From: Mesopusillimonas faecipullorum
GTDB taxonomy: Bacteria > Pseudomonadota > Gammaproteobacteria > Burkholderiales > Burkholderiaceae_B
Length of the DNA stretch: 64,000 bases
Reading direction: 5' to 3'
NCBI RefSeq assembly: GCF_020539505.1
Contig: NZ_JACDXW010000005.1
Span: 1 to 64,000, forward strand
Shown here: positions 28,212 to 37,229 of the stretch, in pieces
Layout of the letters: the number at the start of each line of letters is the position of its first letter
Position numbering within the stretch: position 1 is the first letter of the stretch
Made by a program: the position numbers and the translations under genes
The notes under the pieces: model-generated
Seen by the model: only the letters and a program-made list of their open reading frames with translations
What the model was told of the DNA's origin: nothing
The model's database searches: none

Positions 28212-29071
28212 TCGCCCGCCGCCCTACTTCCTGGCACCAGTGGCTAATTATCGCCCTGGCACTCTTCCTGACGACCCTGCTGCTGGTCATTCCGCTCGCG
28301 CTCATTTTTTCGAAAGTGATAGAGGGTGGGTGGAGCCTGCTGGTGCAGAACCTGCAGGAAGACTACATGCTGCACGCCATCGGCCTGACGCTATTCGTGG
28401 CCGTGCTCACCGTGCCGATAAACATGATTTTCGGCATTTTGCTGGCGTGGTGCGTGACGCATTACGATTTTCGCGGCAAACGCCTTCTGACCACTATCGT
28501 CGACATTCCCTTTGCGGTTTCACCCGTCGTGGCGGGTTTATGCTACTTGGTGGTTTACGGGGTGGAAAGCAGCTTCGGCCAGTGGCTCTCTGCCCATAAC
28601 CTGCAGCTGATGTTTGCCTGGCCCGGCATTCTAATGGTGACCATCTTTGTCACCGTTCCCTACGTGGCGCGCGTGCTGATCCCGCTTATGCAGGCACAAG
28701 GTAGCGACGAAGAAGCAGCGGCCCTATGTCTGGGTGCCAGCGGCTTTCAAATCTTCCGCCATGTCACGCTACCGAATATCAAGTGGGGCTTGCTATATGG
28801 CGTCGTGCTCACCAATGCTCGGGCCGTGGGCGAGTTCGGTGCCGTGTCAGTGGTGTCCGGCACCATCATGAACCAGACCCTGACGCTTTCACTGCTGGTA
28901 GATCAGCTGAACAACGATTACAAGACCGCCGCGGCCTTCACAGCGGCAGCCCTGCTGGCGGCCATCGCCATGATTACGGTATTGCTCAAGAACATCATGG
29001 AATGGCGTATGCGTGTTTCGCAGGCCAAAGCAGCAGAGGAAGCCGGCGCCGTATTCGCGAGCAGGCAATAA
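28208..29071 (+). CDS. cysW: Sulfate ABC transporter permease CysW
   Basis: A 287-residue permease partner of CysT with six helices and the EAA loop DEEAAALCLGASGFQIFRHVTLPNIK. The motif NARAVGEFGAVSVVSG is typical of CysW. Translation is coupled to cysT by a four-base overlap. Normally cysA would follow; instead a leftward AraC-type gene ends two bases away. Confidence 0.93.
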   Translation: MIARRPTSWHQWLIIALALFLTTLLLVIPLALIFSKVIEGGWSLLVQNLQEDYMLHAIGLTLFVAVLTVPINMIFGILLAWCVTHYDFRGKRLLTTIVDIPFAVSPVVAGLCYLVVYGVESSFGQWLSAHNLQLMFAWPGILMVTIFVTVPYVARVLIPLMQAQGSDEEAAALCLGASGFQIFRHVTLPNIKWGLLYGVVLTNARAVGEFGAVSVVSGTIMNQTLTLSLLVDQLNNDYKTAAAFTAAALLAAIAMITVLLKNIMEWRMRVSQAKAAEEAGAVFASRQ

Positions 29072-29073
29072 AG

Positions 29074-30063
29074 CTAGGCTGCACCGCGCTTCCAAGCAGC
29101 CGGCGACAAGCCGGTGACCCGACTGAAGGCGCGTGTAAAAGCCGAGATAGACTGATAACCCACGGCATCGGCCACCTGCTCGACGCTTTCGCCCTGCCGC
29201 AGGCGTTCGCAGGCAAGGCGCACCCGCAAGTTCAGCAAAAGCGATGCCGGTGTCATGCCCGACAACAGGGTAAAGCGGCGATGAAAATTCGCGCGCGACA
29301 TATGCGCCACCGCCGCCATGTCGTCCGTGCTCCAGGCCTGCTGGGGTGCTTCAACAATGGCCGCTACCACACGTGCCATGACAGGCTCGCGCACCAAGGT
29401 CAGCACGCCATGCAACTGCGGCTCGTCCAGCGTGACGCTGCGCATGGCGTAAAACAGTAATAACTCCACCAACCTGGAGAGTAATGGAGACGAGCCGCCG
29501 CCGTTTTGACGGGCCTCGTCGACCAACAAGCGAAACAGCATGTGGGCAGACTCGAAGCGCGGGTCACCGGAACGCATCAGCAAGGTTTCAGGCAGGTTTT
29601 GCAGCAATAGCGTACTGAGACCTGGCCGGAAATCGAAGAAACCGCAGGCTAATGCGGTGCCATCGGCTTCGTCGTCGGTCAGCGGCAGCATATCTTGGCG
29701 CTGTATGGGCCGATTGAAATCAGGCGCCTGCGGGCGCGGTGTTAGCACATGGGGTTGGTCGCTGAGAAAAAACACCGCATCGCCGGCCTTCAACTGCATG
29801 GAAGGCCGGTCTGGCATATGCAACCAGCAACTGCCGTCCAGCAAAAGGTGAAAGCCCGGTCGGAAATGACCATTGAGACTGGCCTCCCAGGTGCCGCAAT
29901 ACTGCCCCAGGTGAAAAAGGCTGGCGCGCACCTCTAGGCTGCCCAGCAGAAAGTCCTGTGCCAGGCGCTGCTCAGCCGAAGCATCCAAACAATTGCTTAT
30001 TTGCTCATAGCTCAAAGTTGATACTTCCAAGGCAAAATGGTGGAGCCTCGCGCATTGTCCCAT
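29074..30063 (-). CDS. AraC family transcriptional regulator
   Basis: An AraC/XylS-type regulator of about 329 residues. The N-terminal half is a cupin-type sensor (HFRPGFHLLLDGSCWL, LKAGDAVFFLSDQPHVL) and the C-terminal ~100 residues hold two helix-turn-helix motifs (MAAVAHMSRANFHRRFTLLS and VADAVGYQSISAFTRAFSRV). It is divergent from the AhpD-like operon, so local control of that operon is likely. The start is uncertain: ATG at 30063 is used, ATG at 30099 is possible, and a TTG nearer EVSTLSYEQ could also serve. Confidence 0.88.
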   Translation of the reverse strand: MGQCARLHHFALEVSTLSYEQISNCLDASAEQRLAQDFLLGSLEVRASLFHLGQYCGTWEASLNGHFRPGFHLLLDGSCWLHMPDRPSMQLKAGDAVFFLSDQPHVLTPRPQAPDFNRPIQRQDMLPLTDDEADGTALACGFFDFRPGLSTLLLQNLPETLLMRSGDPRFESAHMLFRLLVDEARQNGGGSSPLLSRLVELLLFYAMRSVTLDEPQLHGVLTLVREPVMARVVAAIVEAPQQAWSTDDMAAVAHMSRANFHRRFTLLSGMTPASLLLNLRVRLACERLRQGESVEQVADAVGYQSISAFTRAFSRVTGLSPAAWKRGAA

Positions 30064-30122
30064 AGGCCCAGGCGACCGACAATAAAAGCCATAGCCCATC
30101 CATTTAACAGGAGTAAAGCCTC

Positions 30123-30683
30123 ATGGCCCGCATTACCTTGCAAACGCTGGAATCCGCACCCGTCGAGTCCCGTCCTGGCCTGGAAACCGCCCAGAAGAAC
30201 TCTGGCTTTCTGCCTAATCTGCTGGCCGTGCTGGCCAACGCTCCGGTCGCCCTCGAAGCCTACCAAACGCTCAGCGCCATTACCGCGCGCGGCACATTGA
30301 CGCCGCTAGAGCGCGAAGTCGTGCAATTGGTAGCTGCCACCACCCATGGCTGCACCTTCTGCGTAGCCGGCCACACCGCTCTGTCGCGCAACAAGGTCAA
30401 GATGGCCGAACCTGTGCTGCAAGCCCTGCGCGACCGCAACATCGACGTTATCGAAGACCCACGCCTGTTGGCCTTGGCCCGTTTCACCAGCCAAGTCATC
30501 GCCACCCGCGCACGCGTGCCTGAAGCCCAACTGCGCAACTTTATTGATGCCGGCTTTACCGAAGGCCAAGTCATGGAAGTCATCACGGGTGTCGGCCTGG
30601 CAACCATCTGCAACTTCGCCAACAACCTGGCCCAAACGCCTGTAAACCCCGAGCTGCAAGCCTACGCATGGGACGCACAATGA
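30123..30683 (+). CDS. AhpD-like / carboxymuconolactone decarboxylase family protein
   Basis: A 186-residue all-helical protein with the AhpD-type redox motif Cys-x2-Cys-x3-His in TTHGCTFCVAGHTALS. Proteins with this motif act as thiol-dependent peroxidases or disulfide partners. The residues for carboxymuconolactone decarboxylation are not evident. It opens the operon divergent from the AraC gene, and its stop overlaps the next gene's ATG. A protective or redox-partner role next to the flavoprotein downstream is inferred. Confidence 0.87.
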   Translation: MARITLQTLESAPVESRPGLETAQKNSGFLPNLLAVLANAPVALEAYQTLSAITARGTLTPLEREVVQLVAATTHGCTFCVAGHTALSRNKVKMAEPVLQALRDRNIDVIEDPRLLALARFTSQVIATRARVPEAQLRNFIDAGFTEGQVMEVITGVGLATICNFANNLAQTPVNPELQAYAWDAQ

Positions 30684-31795
30684 GCCAAGCCCAGGCTCAC
30701 CCCCTCGCTCAGCCTTTGCCGTTACCCGAGTCGCTGGCTTCTTGGCTCACCGACTCGGCATTGGCCCTTGATGCCGGTGACGCCGTCGTTGCCGAAGAGC
30801 TCATGCCCCGCATGGGCCAAGCCGGCATTTACCGTCACGGCGTCGATGCCGGCATAGGTGGCCACGAAGGTACCGACATCGCTGATGCCATTGCCGCAGT
30901 GGCGGGCGTCGCCCGCTATTCCATGGCTGCCGCCTTCGTCGTCTGGAGCCAGCGCACCTTCATCGAATACCTGATCCAAAGCCCCAACCAGGGTTTGGCC
31001 CAGCGCCTGCTGCCCGGGCTGCTAGAAGGCCAGTTTGCCGGGGCCTCCGGCCTCTCTAACGCCATGAAGTTTCTGGGGGGTATCGAGGCGCTGCAAGTGC
31101 AGGCCAGCCCAGCCCCTCAAGGTTGGAGCGTTAGCGGCATATTGCCTTGGGTCACCAATCTTCGTGCGCCTGAATACTACGTTGCATCTGCTGTACAGAT
31201 GCCCGATGGCGGTGCCGCCGTCATGGCGCTGCCTAGTCAGGTCCAAGGCTTGACTCGCACCGAAGACCTTTCCCTGGTCGGTATGCAAGGCACCCAAACA
31301 GCGGCATTGCGTCTTGAAAACTGCGCCATCGGCGAAGAATGGCTCATTCATAAGCAGGCCAATGTATTTCTGCCTGCCTTGCGTCCGGCGTTCCTGGGCA
31401 TCCAATGTGGCATGGCCTTGGGTCTGGCCGCACGCGCCATAGAAGAAACACTGGCTTGCCGGGGCGCCGCACGGGCCATTCTTGAAGAAGAAGCACTGGC
31501 CTTGCGCGACGAGCTTTCCCAGCGCTGGCTGGCCTTGATCAATGGCATCCGGGACGGCGAGTTCTTGCAGTCGCCTGCCGCCATGTTCGAGACTCGCATT
31601 GCCCTAAGCGACATTGCGCTGCAAGCCGTGGCGCTGGAGGTTCAGGCCAAGGGTGGTGCAGGTTATCTGCGCAATATGCAGCCCGACGTCGCACGCCGTT
31701 GGGGTGAAGCGGCCTTCATACCCGTTGTTACCCCCAGCCTGGTTCAGCTCAAAACCGAGCTGTCCAAACGCGCATCAAGGACCCCCGCCGCATGA
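30680..31795 (+). CDS. Acyl-CoA-dehydrogenase-like flavoprotein
   Basis: A 371-residue protein with the acyl-CoA dehydrogenase fold: helical N-terminal part, middle beta segment (WSVSGILPWVTNLRAPEYYV), and C-terminal helical part ending in AKGGAGYLRNMQPDVARRW. The usual catalytic-glutamate context of fatty-acyl dehydrogenases is not recognisable. This resembles the branch containing flavin monooxygenases of sulfur-compound metabolism (SfnB, DszC). The ATG at 30680 overlaps the previous stop, and its own stop overlaps the ABC ATPase start. The substrate is unknown. Confidence 0.82.
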   Translation: MSQAQAHPLAQPLPLPESLASWLTDSALALDAGDAVVAEELMPRMGQAGIYRHGVDAGIGGHEGTDIADAIAAVAGVARYSMAAAFVVWSQRTFIEYLIQSPNQGLAQRLLPGLLEGQFAGASGLSNAMKFLGGIEALQVQASPAPQGWSVSGILPWVTNLRAPEYYVASAVQMPDGGAAVMALPSQVQGLTRTEDLSLVGMQGTQTAALRLENCAIGEEWLIHKQANVFLPALRPAFLGIQCGMALGLAARAIEETLACRGAARAILEEEALALRDELSQRWLALINGIRDGEFLQSPAAMFETRIALSDIALQAVALEVQAKGGAGYLRNMQPDVARRWGEAAFIPVVTPSLVQLKTELSKRASRTPAA

Positions 31796-32640
31796 GCCCA
31801 AGCCATCGCGCAAGCGACTTCCGACATTCCTCAACCGCAACGCTCGCCAACGAGCCTTACGCTCAGCCCTTGTTGGCGGCGCGAGGCTTGGCTTTGGCCT
31901 ACGAAAGCGGTTTGGCCATACTGCAGGATGTCGACATCAGCTTGCGCAGTGGCGAAATCGTGGCGGTACTTGGCCCTAGCGGCGTGGGTAAATCCAGTTT
32001 GCTGCGTGTACTGGCGGGCTTGCGCAAACCCGCAAGGGGGCAAATCGAGCTCGAAGGGGTGGCGCTTAGCCGCCCGCACCCGCAATTGGCGGTCGCTTTT
32101 CAAGCACCTGCCTTGCTGCCCTGGCTAACACTGGAAAAGAATGTGGCTTTCGGTCTGGATTTCAAACATCAGCCCGAACTTAGCCGCACCGAACGCCAAG
32201 CGCGTATCGACCAAGCGATTGAAGAAGTCGGTTTGGGAGCGGCTCGCAGGCTGATGCCCCATGAGCTCTCGGGTGGCATGGCACAGCGCGCGGCGCTGGC
32301 GCGATGCCTGGCGCGCCAACCCAAGATTCTTTTCTTGGATGAGCCTTTTGGCGCGCTCGACGAAATCACCCGCGAATCCATGCAAGACCTGCTGCTGAAA
32401 GTCGTGCGCGACTACCAGGCCGCTGCGCTCTTGATCACGCACGATATCGATGAGGCTTTGCGTGTGGCCGATCGCATCATTCTGCTGGGGGGCCGGCCCG
32501 CCAACACCCTAGGTGAGTGGCTGATCGACCTGCCCCATCCTCGTGATGATTTCATCGCAGAACAAGGCGCCATTCGCATCCAGATTCTCAGTGCCCTGCG
32601 CCAAGCGCAGCTTACCGGCCAACCCATCCCCTCTTTATAA
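31792..32640 (+). CDS. ABC transporter ATPase (SsuB/NrtD-like)
   Basis: A 282-residue nucleotide-binding subunit. It has Walker A GPSGVGKSS near residue 65, Q-loop AFQAPALLPWLTL, signature LSGGMAQRAALARCLA, Walker B ILFLDEPFGALDE and H-loop LLITHDIDEAL. The LPW after the Q-loop is typical of nitrate/sulfonate/taurine importers. The first ~27 residues are a polar extension. Coupled by ATGA to the gene before it, with the binding-protein gene 10 bases downstream. Confidence 0.93.
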   Translation: MSPSHRASDFRHSSTATLANEPYAQPLLAARGLALAYESGLAILQDVDISLRSGEIVAVLGPSGVGKSSLLRVLAGLRKPARGQIELEGVALSRPHPQLAVAFQAPALLPWLTLEKNVAFGLDFKHQPELSRTERQARIDQAIEEVGLGAARRLMPHELSGGMAQRAALARCLARQPKILFLDEPFGALDEITRESMQDLLLKVVRDYQAAALLITHDIDEALRVADRIILLGGRPANTLGEWLIDLPHPRDDFIAEQGAIRIQILSALRQAQLTGQPIPSL

Positions 32641-32650
32641 GGTACGCATT

Positions 32651-33850
32651 ATGTCGCCTGAAGATTTCTCCGTTTCCCGACGCGAGTTACTCAAGCTCGC
32701 CTCGCTGTTCACCGCAGGCGGCGCGCTACCGCTGCTATCGGCCTTTAATGCTCAGGCGCAAACCGCCGCCCCCGACGACCCCGTACGCATTGGTTATCTT
32801 CCCATTACCGATGCCACCCCGCTTTTGGTTGCACACAACAACGGCTACTTTGAAGAAGCCGGCCTGAAAGTGGAAAAACCCGTACTACTGCGTAGCTGGG
32901 CACAGATCATCGAAGCGTTTATTTCGGGCCAGGTCAACGTCGTCCATCTGCTTAGTCCAATGACCATCTGGGGCCGTTATGGCAGCCGCGCGCCCGCCAA
33001 GGTGGTGGCCTGGAACCACATGAGCGGCTCCGCGCTGACGGTTGCCAACGACATCAACGATATCCGTCAGCTGGGCGGCACAACTGTTGCCATCCCCTTC
33101 TGGTATTCCATACACAACACCGTATTGCAGTACTTGCTGCGCGCCAACGGCCTAAAACCCGTCTCGCTGAAGCAAGGTAAGCCGGCCGCCGATGAGGTCA
33201 ACCTTATCGTGCTGGCCCCCTCCGACATGCCGCCCGCTTTGGCCGGCAAACAGATTTCCGGTTTCATCGTCGCCGAGCCCTTTAATGCCGCAGCGGAAAC
33301 ACGTGGCATAGGCAAAATATTGCGCTTCACCGGCGATGTCTGGCGTCAGCATGCTTGCTGTGTGATCTTCATGCACGAGCGCGATTTACAACAAAGGCCG
33401 GAGTGGTCGCAGGGCGTAGTGGATGCCATCGTCAAGGCGCAGCAGTGGTCTTTGGGCCATCGCGCCGAAACGGCTCAGCTGCTGTCGCGTGAAGGTAAAA
33501 ACCGCTATACGCCTCACACCATTGAAGCCCTGGATAAAGTGCTGGCACCCCCCGCCTCAGATCGCGAAGCCTACACCCAATCGGGCATCATCCATCACCC
33601 TGAATGGAACGATGCGCGTATCGACTTCCAGCCCTATCCTTACCCCAGCTACACCGTCGAGCTCGTCAAGATGCTCAAAGACACGCTCATCGAAGCCGAT
33701 CACAACTTCCTGGCTCAGCTTGACCCAGACTTTGTGGCCGGTGACTTGGTTGACGATCGCTTCGTCAAGCGCGCCATCGAGAAGATAGGCGGCATAGAGC
33801 AATTTGGTGTTCCAGCCGGTTATACGCGTCAGGAGACGATCGTCGCATGA
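32651..33850 (+). CDS. ABC transporter substrate-binding protein (NrtA/SsuA-like), Tat-exported
   Basis: A 399-residue precursor with a twin-arginine signal (SVSRRELLKLASLFTAGGAL) and mature start near AQTAAPDDPVRIGYLP. The fold is that of NMT1/nitrate-sulfonate binding proteins (VAHNNGYFEEAGLKVE, AFISGQVNVVHLL). Tat export implies folding, possibly with a cofactor, before secretion, as in NrtA. At 399 residues it is longer than SsuA or TauA and nearer NrtA. The stop overlaps the permease ATG. Confidence 0.9.
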   Translation: MSPEDFSVSRRELLKLASLFTAGGALPLLSAFNAQAQTAAPDDPVRIGYLPITDATPLLVAHNNGYFEEAGLKVEKPVLLRSWAQIIEAFISGQVNVVHLLSPMTIWGRYGSRAPAKVVAWNHMSGSALTVANDINDIRQLGGTTVAIPFWYSIHNTVLQYLLRANGLKPVSLKQGKPAADEVNLIVLAPSDMPPALAGKQISGFIVAEPFNAAAETRGIGKILRFTGDVWRQHACCVIFMHERDLQQRPEWSQGVVDAIVKAQQWSLGHRAETAQLLSREGKNRYTPHTIEALDKVLAPPASDREAYTQSGIIHHPEWNDARIDFQPYPYPSYTVELVKMLKDTLIEADHNFLAQLDPDFVAGDLVDDRFVKRAIEKIGGIEQFGVPAGYTRQETIVA

Positions 33851-34686
33851 GCAGTGAAGTCACCCACGGCACGTCAGGCGCGCAGCTCGCTGTCAGCGGC
33901 CCACCCTCCGCTGTACAGACAGCCAAGCCAGCCGGCTCTTTAAGCGCCGTTCTGGCGGGGCTGGTAGGCTTGGCGGGCCTGTTCGTTCTGTGGTGGCTGG
34001 CAACTGCGGTGCTACCTGCGCCCGACAGCCTGGCGCGCCAGTTCTCGCCCGTACAGGCCCTGCAAAGCCTGGTGCAAATGGTGCGCGACCCCGAACTGTT
34101 CTGGCATGTGGCCGTCAGTCTTAAACGGGTATTGGTGGGCCTGGTGCTGGCACTGCTTATCGGCGTGCCGCTGGGCTTGCTGATCGGGCTGTGGCGCAAG
34201 GCCGAGGCCACGCTCAGCCCGTCCTTCCAGTTTCTGCGCATGATTTCGCCGCTGTCATGGATGCCCATTGCCGTCATGGTGCTGGGCGTAGGCGACGCAC
34301 CGGTGTATTTTCTGCTGACCTTTGCCGCAGTTTGGCCCATCGTGCTTAACACCAGCGCCGGTGTAAGACAGCTGGACCCTGCTTGGCTACAACTGGCCAG
34401 CAGCCTGGCCGCCACCCGCTGGGAAACCCTGTGGCGGGTCACCTTGCCCGGCATCGTCGGCCATGTACTCACCGGTACGCGTCTGGCGGTGGGCATAGTC
34501 TGGATCGTGCTGGTACCCTGCGAAATGCTGGGGGTATCCGCCGGCCTGGGTTACTTCATTCTTGATACCCGCGACCGCATGGCGTATTCAGAGCTGATGG
34601 CGCTGGTGATCGTGATAGGCATACTGGGCTTCTTGCTGGATTACGCCCTGCGCAAGCTTTGCCAGCGCTGGGCGGTTAGGTATTAA
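33847..34686 (+). CDS. ABC transporter permease (SsuC-like)
   Basis: A 279-residue inner-membrane permease with six helices and the EAA-type loop SSLAATRWETLWRVTLPGIVG. Last gene of the AhpD-like/flavoprotein/ABC operon. It is coupled to the binding-protein gene by a four-base overlap and convergent with rfbB. With the ATPase and binding protein it makes a complete importer. Confidence 0.92.
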   Translation: MSSEVTHGTSGAQLAVSGPPSAVQTAKPAGSLSAVLAGLVGLAGLFVLWWLATAVLPAPDSLARQFSPVQALQSLVQMVRDPELFWHVAVSLKRVLVGLVLALLIGVPLGLLIGLWRKAEATLSPSFQFLRMISPLSWMPIAVMVLGVGDAPVYFLLTFAAVWPIVLNTSAGVRQLDPAWLQLASSLAATRWETLWRVTLPGIVGHVLTGTRLAVGIVWIVLVPCEMLGVSAGLGYFILDTRDRMAYSELMALVIVIGILGFLLDYALRKLCQRWAVRY

Positions 34687-34707
34687 TCCAGGCCGCCACG
34701 CATGGCA

Positions 34708-35736
34708 TCAAGGGTTGGCCAAATACCATTTCACGGTATCGCGCAGGCCTTGTTCAAAACTGTGCTGCGCTACCCAAGCCAGTTCTGCCATCAGGCGTGA
34801 GGCATCCAAAGCATAATAGCGGTCATGCCCAGGCCTATCGGGCGTGTGGCGAATCAAACTGGCATACGATTCGGGCCTGCCGCCCAAACCCAGGGGACGG
34901 CCCTGCGGATGCAGCTCATCGAGCAGCGCGCAAAGCTGTCTGACCAGCGCGATGTTTTCCAGCCTGTGGCCCGCGCTGACATGGTAGCTGCGCCCGATTT
35001 GGCCACGCTGCAGTATGGCCCATAAGGCGCAAGCATGGTCATCCACATGCAGCCAATCGCGCACTTGCGTACCTGCACCATATACCGGCAGTTTCAAGCC
35101 TTGCAAGGCCTGTTGAATCATGACCGGGATCAGTTTTTCGGGATACTGCCTGGGCCCATAGTTGTTGCAGGCATGGCTGAGCACCACGGGCAAACCATAG
35201 GTGCGATGCCACGCCAGCACCAGATGATCCGCACCCGCCTTGCTGGCGGAATAAGGCGAGCTGGGCGCGTACGCCGCCCCCTCCCGTACCGGCTCCGGCG
35301 TACCGGCATCCATCAAGTCGCCATACACCTCGTCGGTAGAAACATGATGCAAGCGGAATGCCGCCTTGCGTGCCAGTGGCAGCTGCATCCAATAATGACG
35401 CACGGTTTCCAGCAGCACATGCGTTCCCACCAGGTTGGTCTGCACAAAGGCGGCAGGGCCCTCTATAGAACGGTCCACGTGGGATTCCGCCGCCAAATGC
35501 AGCACCACGTCGGGCTGGTGCCTGGCAAACACGCGCTCCAGCGCCGGGGCATCACTGACGTCCACCCTCTCTAGCTGATGACGCGGCTCGTGTTCGAGTT
35601 CGCACAGCCAAGCGTGATTGGCTGCGTAGGTGAGCTTATCGACGTTAACGATATGAACCTGTGCCTGGGTTTGAAGCACATATTGAATAAAGGCAGAGCC
35701 AATAAAACCGGCCCCCCCGGTAACCAAGAGCTTCAT
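34708..35736 (-). CDS. rfbB: dTDP-glucose 4,6-dehydratase
   Basis: First dehydratase of dTDP-L-rhamnose synthesis. The 342-residue extended SDR has TGGAGFIG at residues 6-13, the catalytic STDEVYG and YSASKAGAD, and NNYGPRQYPEKLIP. Its ATG overlaps the rfbD stop (ATGA), so rfbC, rfbD and rfbB form one leftward operon. rfbA, which makes dTDP-glucose, is absent from the group. Confidence 0.95.
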   Translation of the reverse strand: MKLLVTGGAGFIGSAFIQYVLQTQAQVHIVNVDKLTYAANHAWLCELEHEPRHQLERVDVSDAPALERVFARHQPDVVLHLAAESHVDRSIEGPAAFVQTNLVGTHVLLETVRHYWMQLPLARKAAFRLHHVSTDEVYGDLMDAGTPEPVREGAAYAPSSPYSASKAGADHLVLAWHRTYGLPVVLSHACNNYGPRQYPEKLIPVMIQQALQGLKLPVYGAGTQVRDWLHVDDHACALWAILQRGQIGRSYHVSAGHRLENIALVRQLCALLDELHPQGRPLGLGGRPESYASLIRHTPDRPGHDRYYALDASRLMAELAWVAQHSFEQGLRDTVKWYLANP

Positions 35737-36656
35737 GATGGACTACCACTCAGGCCTTCAGACGACCGCTGCCGATAACGAGCCTGGACCACGCTCCGTA
35801 AAGCGGGCAGCCATGATTGGCTGGCGATGCCCAAGGCCGTCAGGCGCGCGCACCCAAGCACGGTATATCGTGGCCTAGGCGCCGCGTCTGAAGGCTGCTC
35901 GGCTTCCGATGCTGGGATTAAAGCGGCCAGGCCACTGACTTGCACACCCTCCAGGGGCTGCGCAGCCAGCTCAAGGATAGTGTGCGCATAGTCGTAGCGA
36001 CTGATGGCCGGACTGTCACGATAGTGATAAACGCCGCCCGGTGCTTGAGGCAACTGCAGCAAGCGGATGATTGCCGCGGCCAAATGGCCGGCATAGGTAG
36101 GTGCGCCAAATTGGTAATCCGCCATGCGCAGTTCACCTCCTCGCCAAGCACGCGTCAACACGCCACTGACAAAGTTTCCATCAAACTCGCTGAACACCCA
36201 CGAAGTGCGCAAAACCAAGGCCTGGGGTGCATGTTCGAGTACCGCCAGCTCCCCCGCTAATTTGGATGCGCCGTAACGATTCAAAGGATTTGGGGTATGG
36301 CCTTCATCAAACGGCTGCTCGCCTAGACCGTCAAAGACATAGTCGCTGGAAACATGCAGCAGCCGCGCCCCCACCGAGTTGGCAGCCCGCGCCAGATATC
36401 CAGGGCCCAAGGCATTGACGCGCCAGCACTCCTCATCCGTTTGGGCCGCATCTACGGCGTTATAGGCAGCGGCATTAATGATAAGGTTCGGCTGCACCCT
36501 AAGTACATAAGCCTGTACCGCAGCCTCATCCCCCACATCAAGTTCGTGATGAGCACAGGCATGCAGATGCCAATGCCGAGGCGCCCGCGCTTGCAGGCTA
36601 CGCCCTAGCTGACCTTGGGCGCCAGTCAACAGCACACGGCAGGGTGTCATAGGCAT
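35733..36656 (-). CDS. rfbD: dTDP-4-dehydrorhamnose reductase
   Basis: Last step of dTDP-rhamnose synthesis, NADPH-dependent. The 307-residue protein has VLLTGAQGQLGRSLQ at the N-terminus, the segment VSSDYVFDG and YGASKLAGE with the catalytic Tyr and Lys, and VLRTSWVFSEFDGNFV. The start may be the ATG at 36650, which would overlap the rfbC stop as ATGA. Confidence 0.94.
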   Translation of the reverse strand: MPMTPCRVLLTGAQGQLGRSLQARAPRHWHLHACAHHELDVGDEAAVQAYVLRVQPNLIINAAAYNAVDAAQTDEECWRVNALGPGYLARAANSVGARLLHVSSDYVFDGLGEQPFDEGHTPNPLNRYGASKLAGELAVLEHAPQALVLRTSWVFSEFDGNFVSGVLTRAWRGGELRMADYQFGAPTYAGHLAAAIIRLLQLPQAPGGVYHYRDSPAISRYDYAHTILELAAQPLEGVQVSGLAALIPASEAEQPSDAAPRPRYTVLGCARLTALGIASQSWLPALRSVVQARYRQRSSEGLSGSPS

Positions 36657-37204
36657 AGCCCGGCCTTTTGCAAGGCTTGTAGACTCTGGCCGCAGGCATC
36701 GCGCTCAGAAACAAGGGGCGTGGCAACAGGCCAAGCGATAGCAAGCGCAGCATCGTTCCAGTGCAGGCAGACTTCACTTTCAGGGGAGTAGTAGGCCGTA
36801 CATTGATAGCTGACCAAAGCCTGCTCGGAAAGCACCAGAAACCCGTGTGCGTAGCCAGGAGGCACCCAAAGCAACTCGTGCTTGCTTGCGGATAGCTGAA
36901 AACTGGCCATTTGCCCAAAACGCGGTGATGCGCGGCGCACATCGACCACCACATCGAAAATTTCGCCCTGCAGAACATGCAGCAACTTGCCCTGCGCGGG
37001 AGCACGCTGAAAGTGCAGGCCGCGCAGTACATGCTGGTGCGACAAGGAAACATTGGACTGCACAAAGGCGCCGCTAAAGCCAGGCAGCAAGGCGCCCCAG
37101 GCTTGACGGGCGGACTCCATGAAATGGCCGCGTGCATCGGCATACACACGCGGCGCCAAGAGTTTAACGTCGGGAAGACGGGTGTCTATCAGATTGGGAA
37201 GCAT
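36647..37204 (-). CDS. rfbC: dTDP-4-dehydrorhamnose 3,5-epimerase
   Basis: A 185-residue cupin-fold epimerase with YADARGHFMES, NVSLSHQHVLRGLHFQ containing the catalytic His, VVVDVRRASPRFG and WVPPGYAHGFLVL. First gene of the rfbCDB operon. It follows the leftward MarR-type gene by 25 bases, so read-through from the opine operon cannot be excluded. Confidence 0.95.
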   Translation of the reverse strand: MLPNLIDTRLPDVKLLAPRVYADARGHFMESARQAWGALLPGFSGAFVQSNVSLSHQHVLRGLHFQRAPAQGKLLHVLQGEIFDVVVDVRRASPRFGQMASFQLSASKHELLWVPPGYAHGFLVLSEQALVSYQCTAYYSPESEVCLHWNDAALAIAWPVATPLVSERDACGQSLQALQKAGLCL

Positions 37205-37229
37205 GTTGGAAAGGCAATGACCCTCGGCT

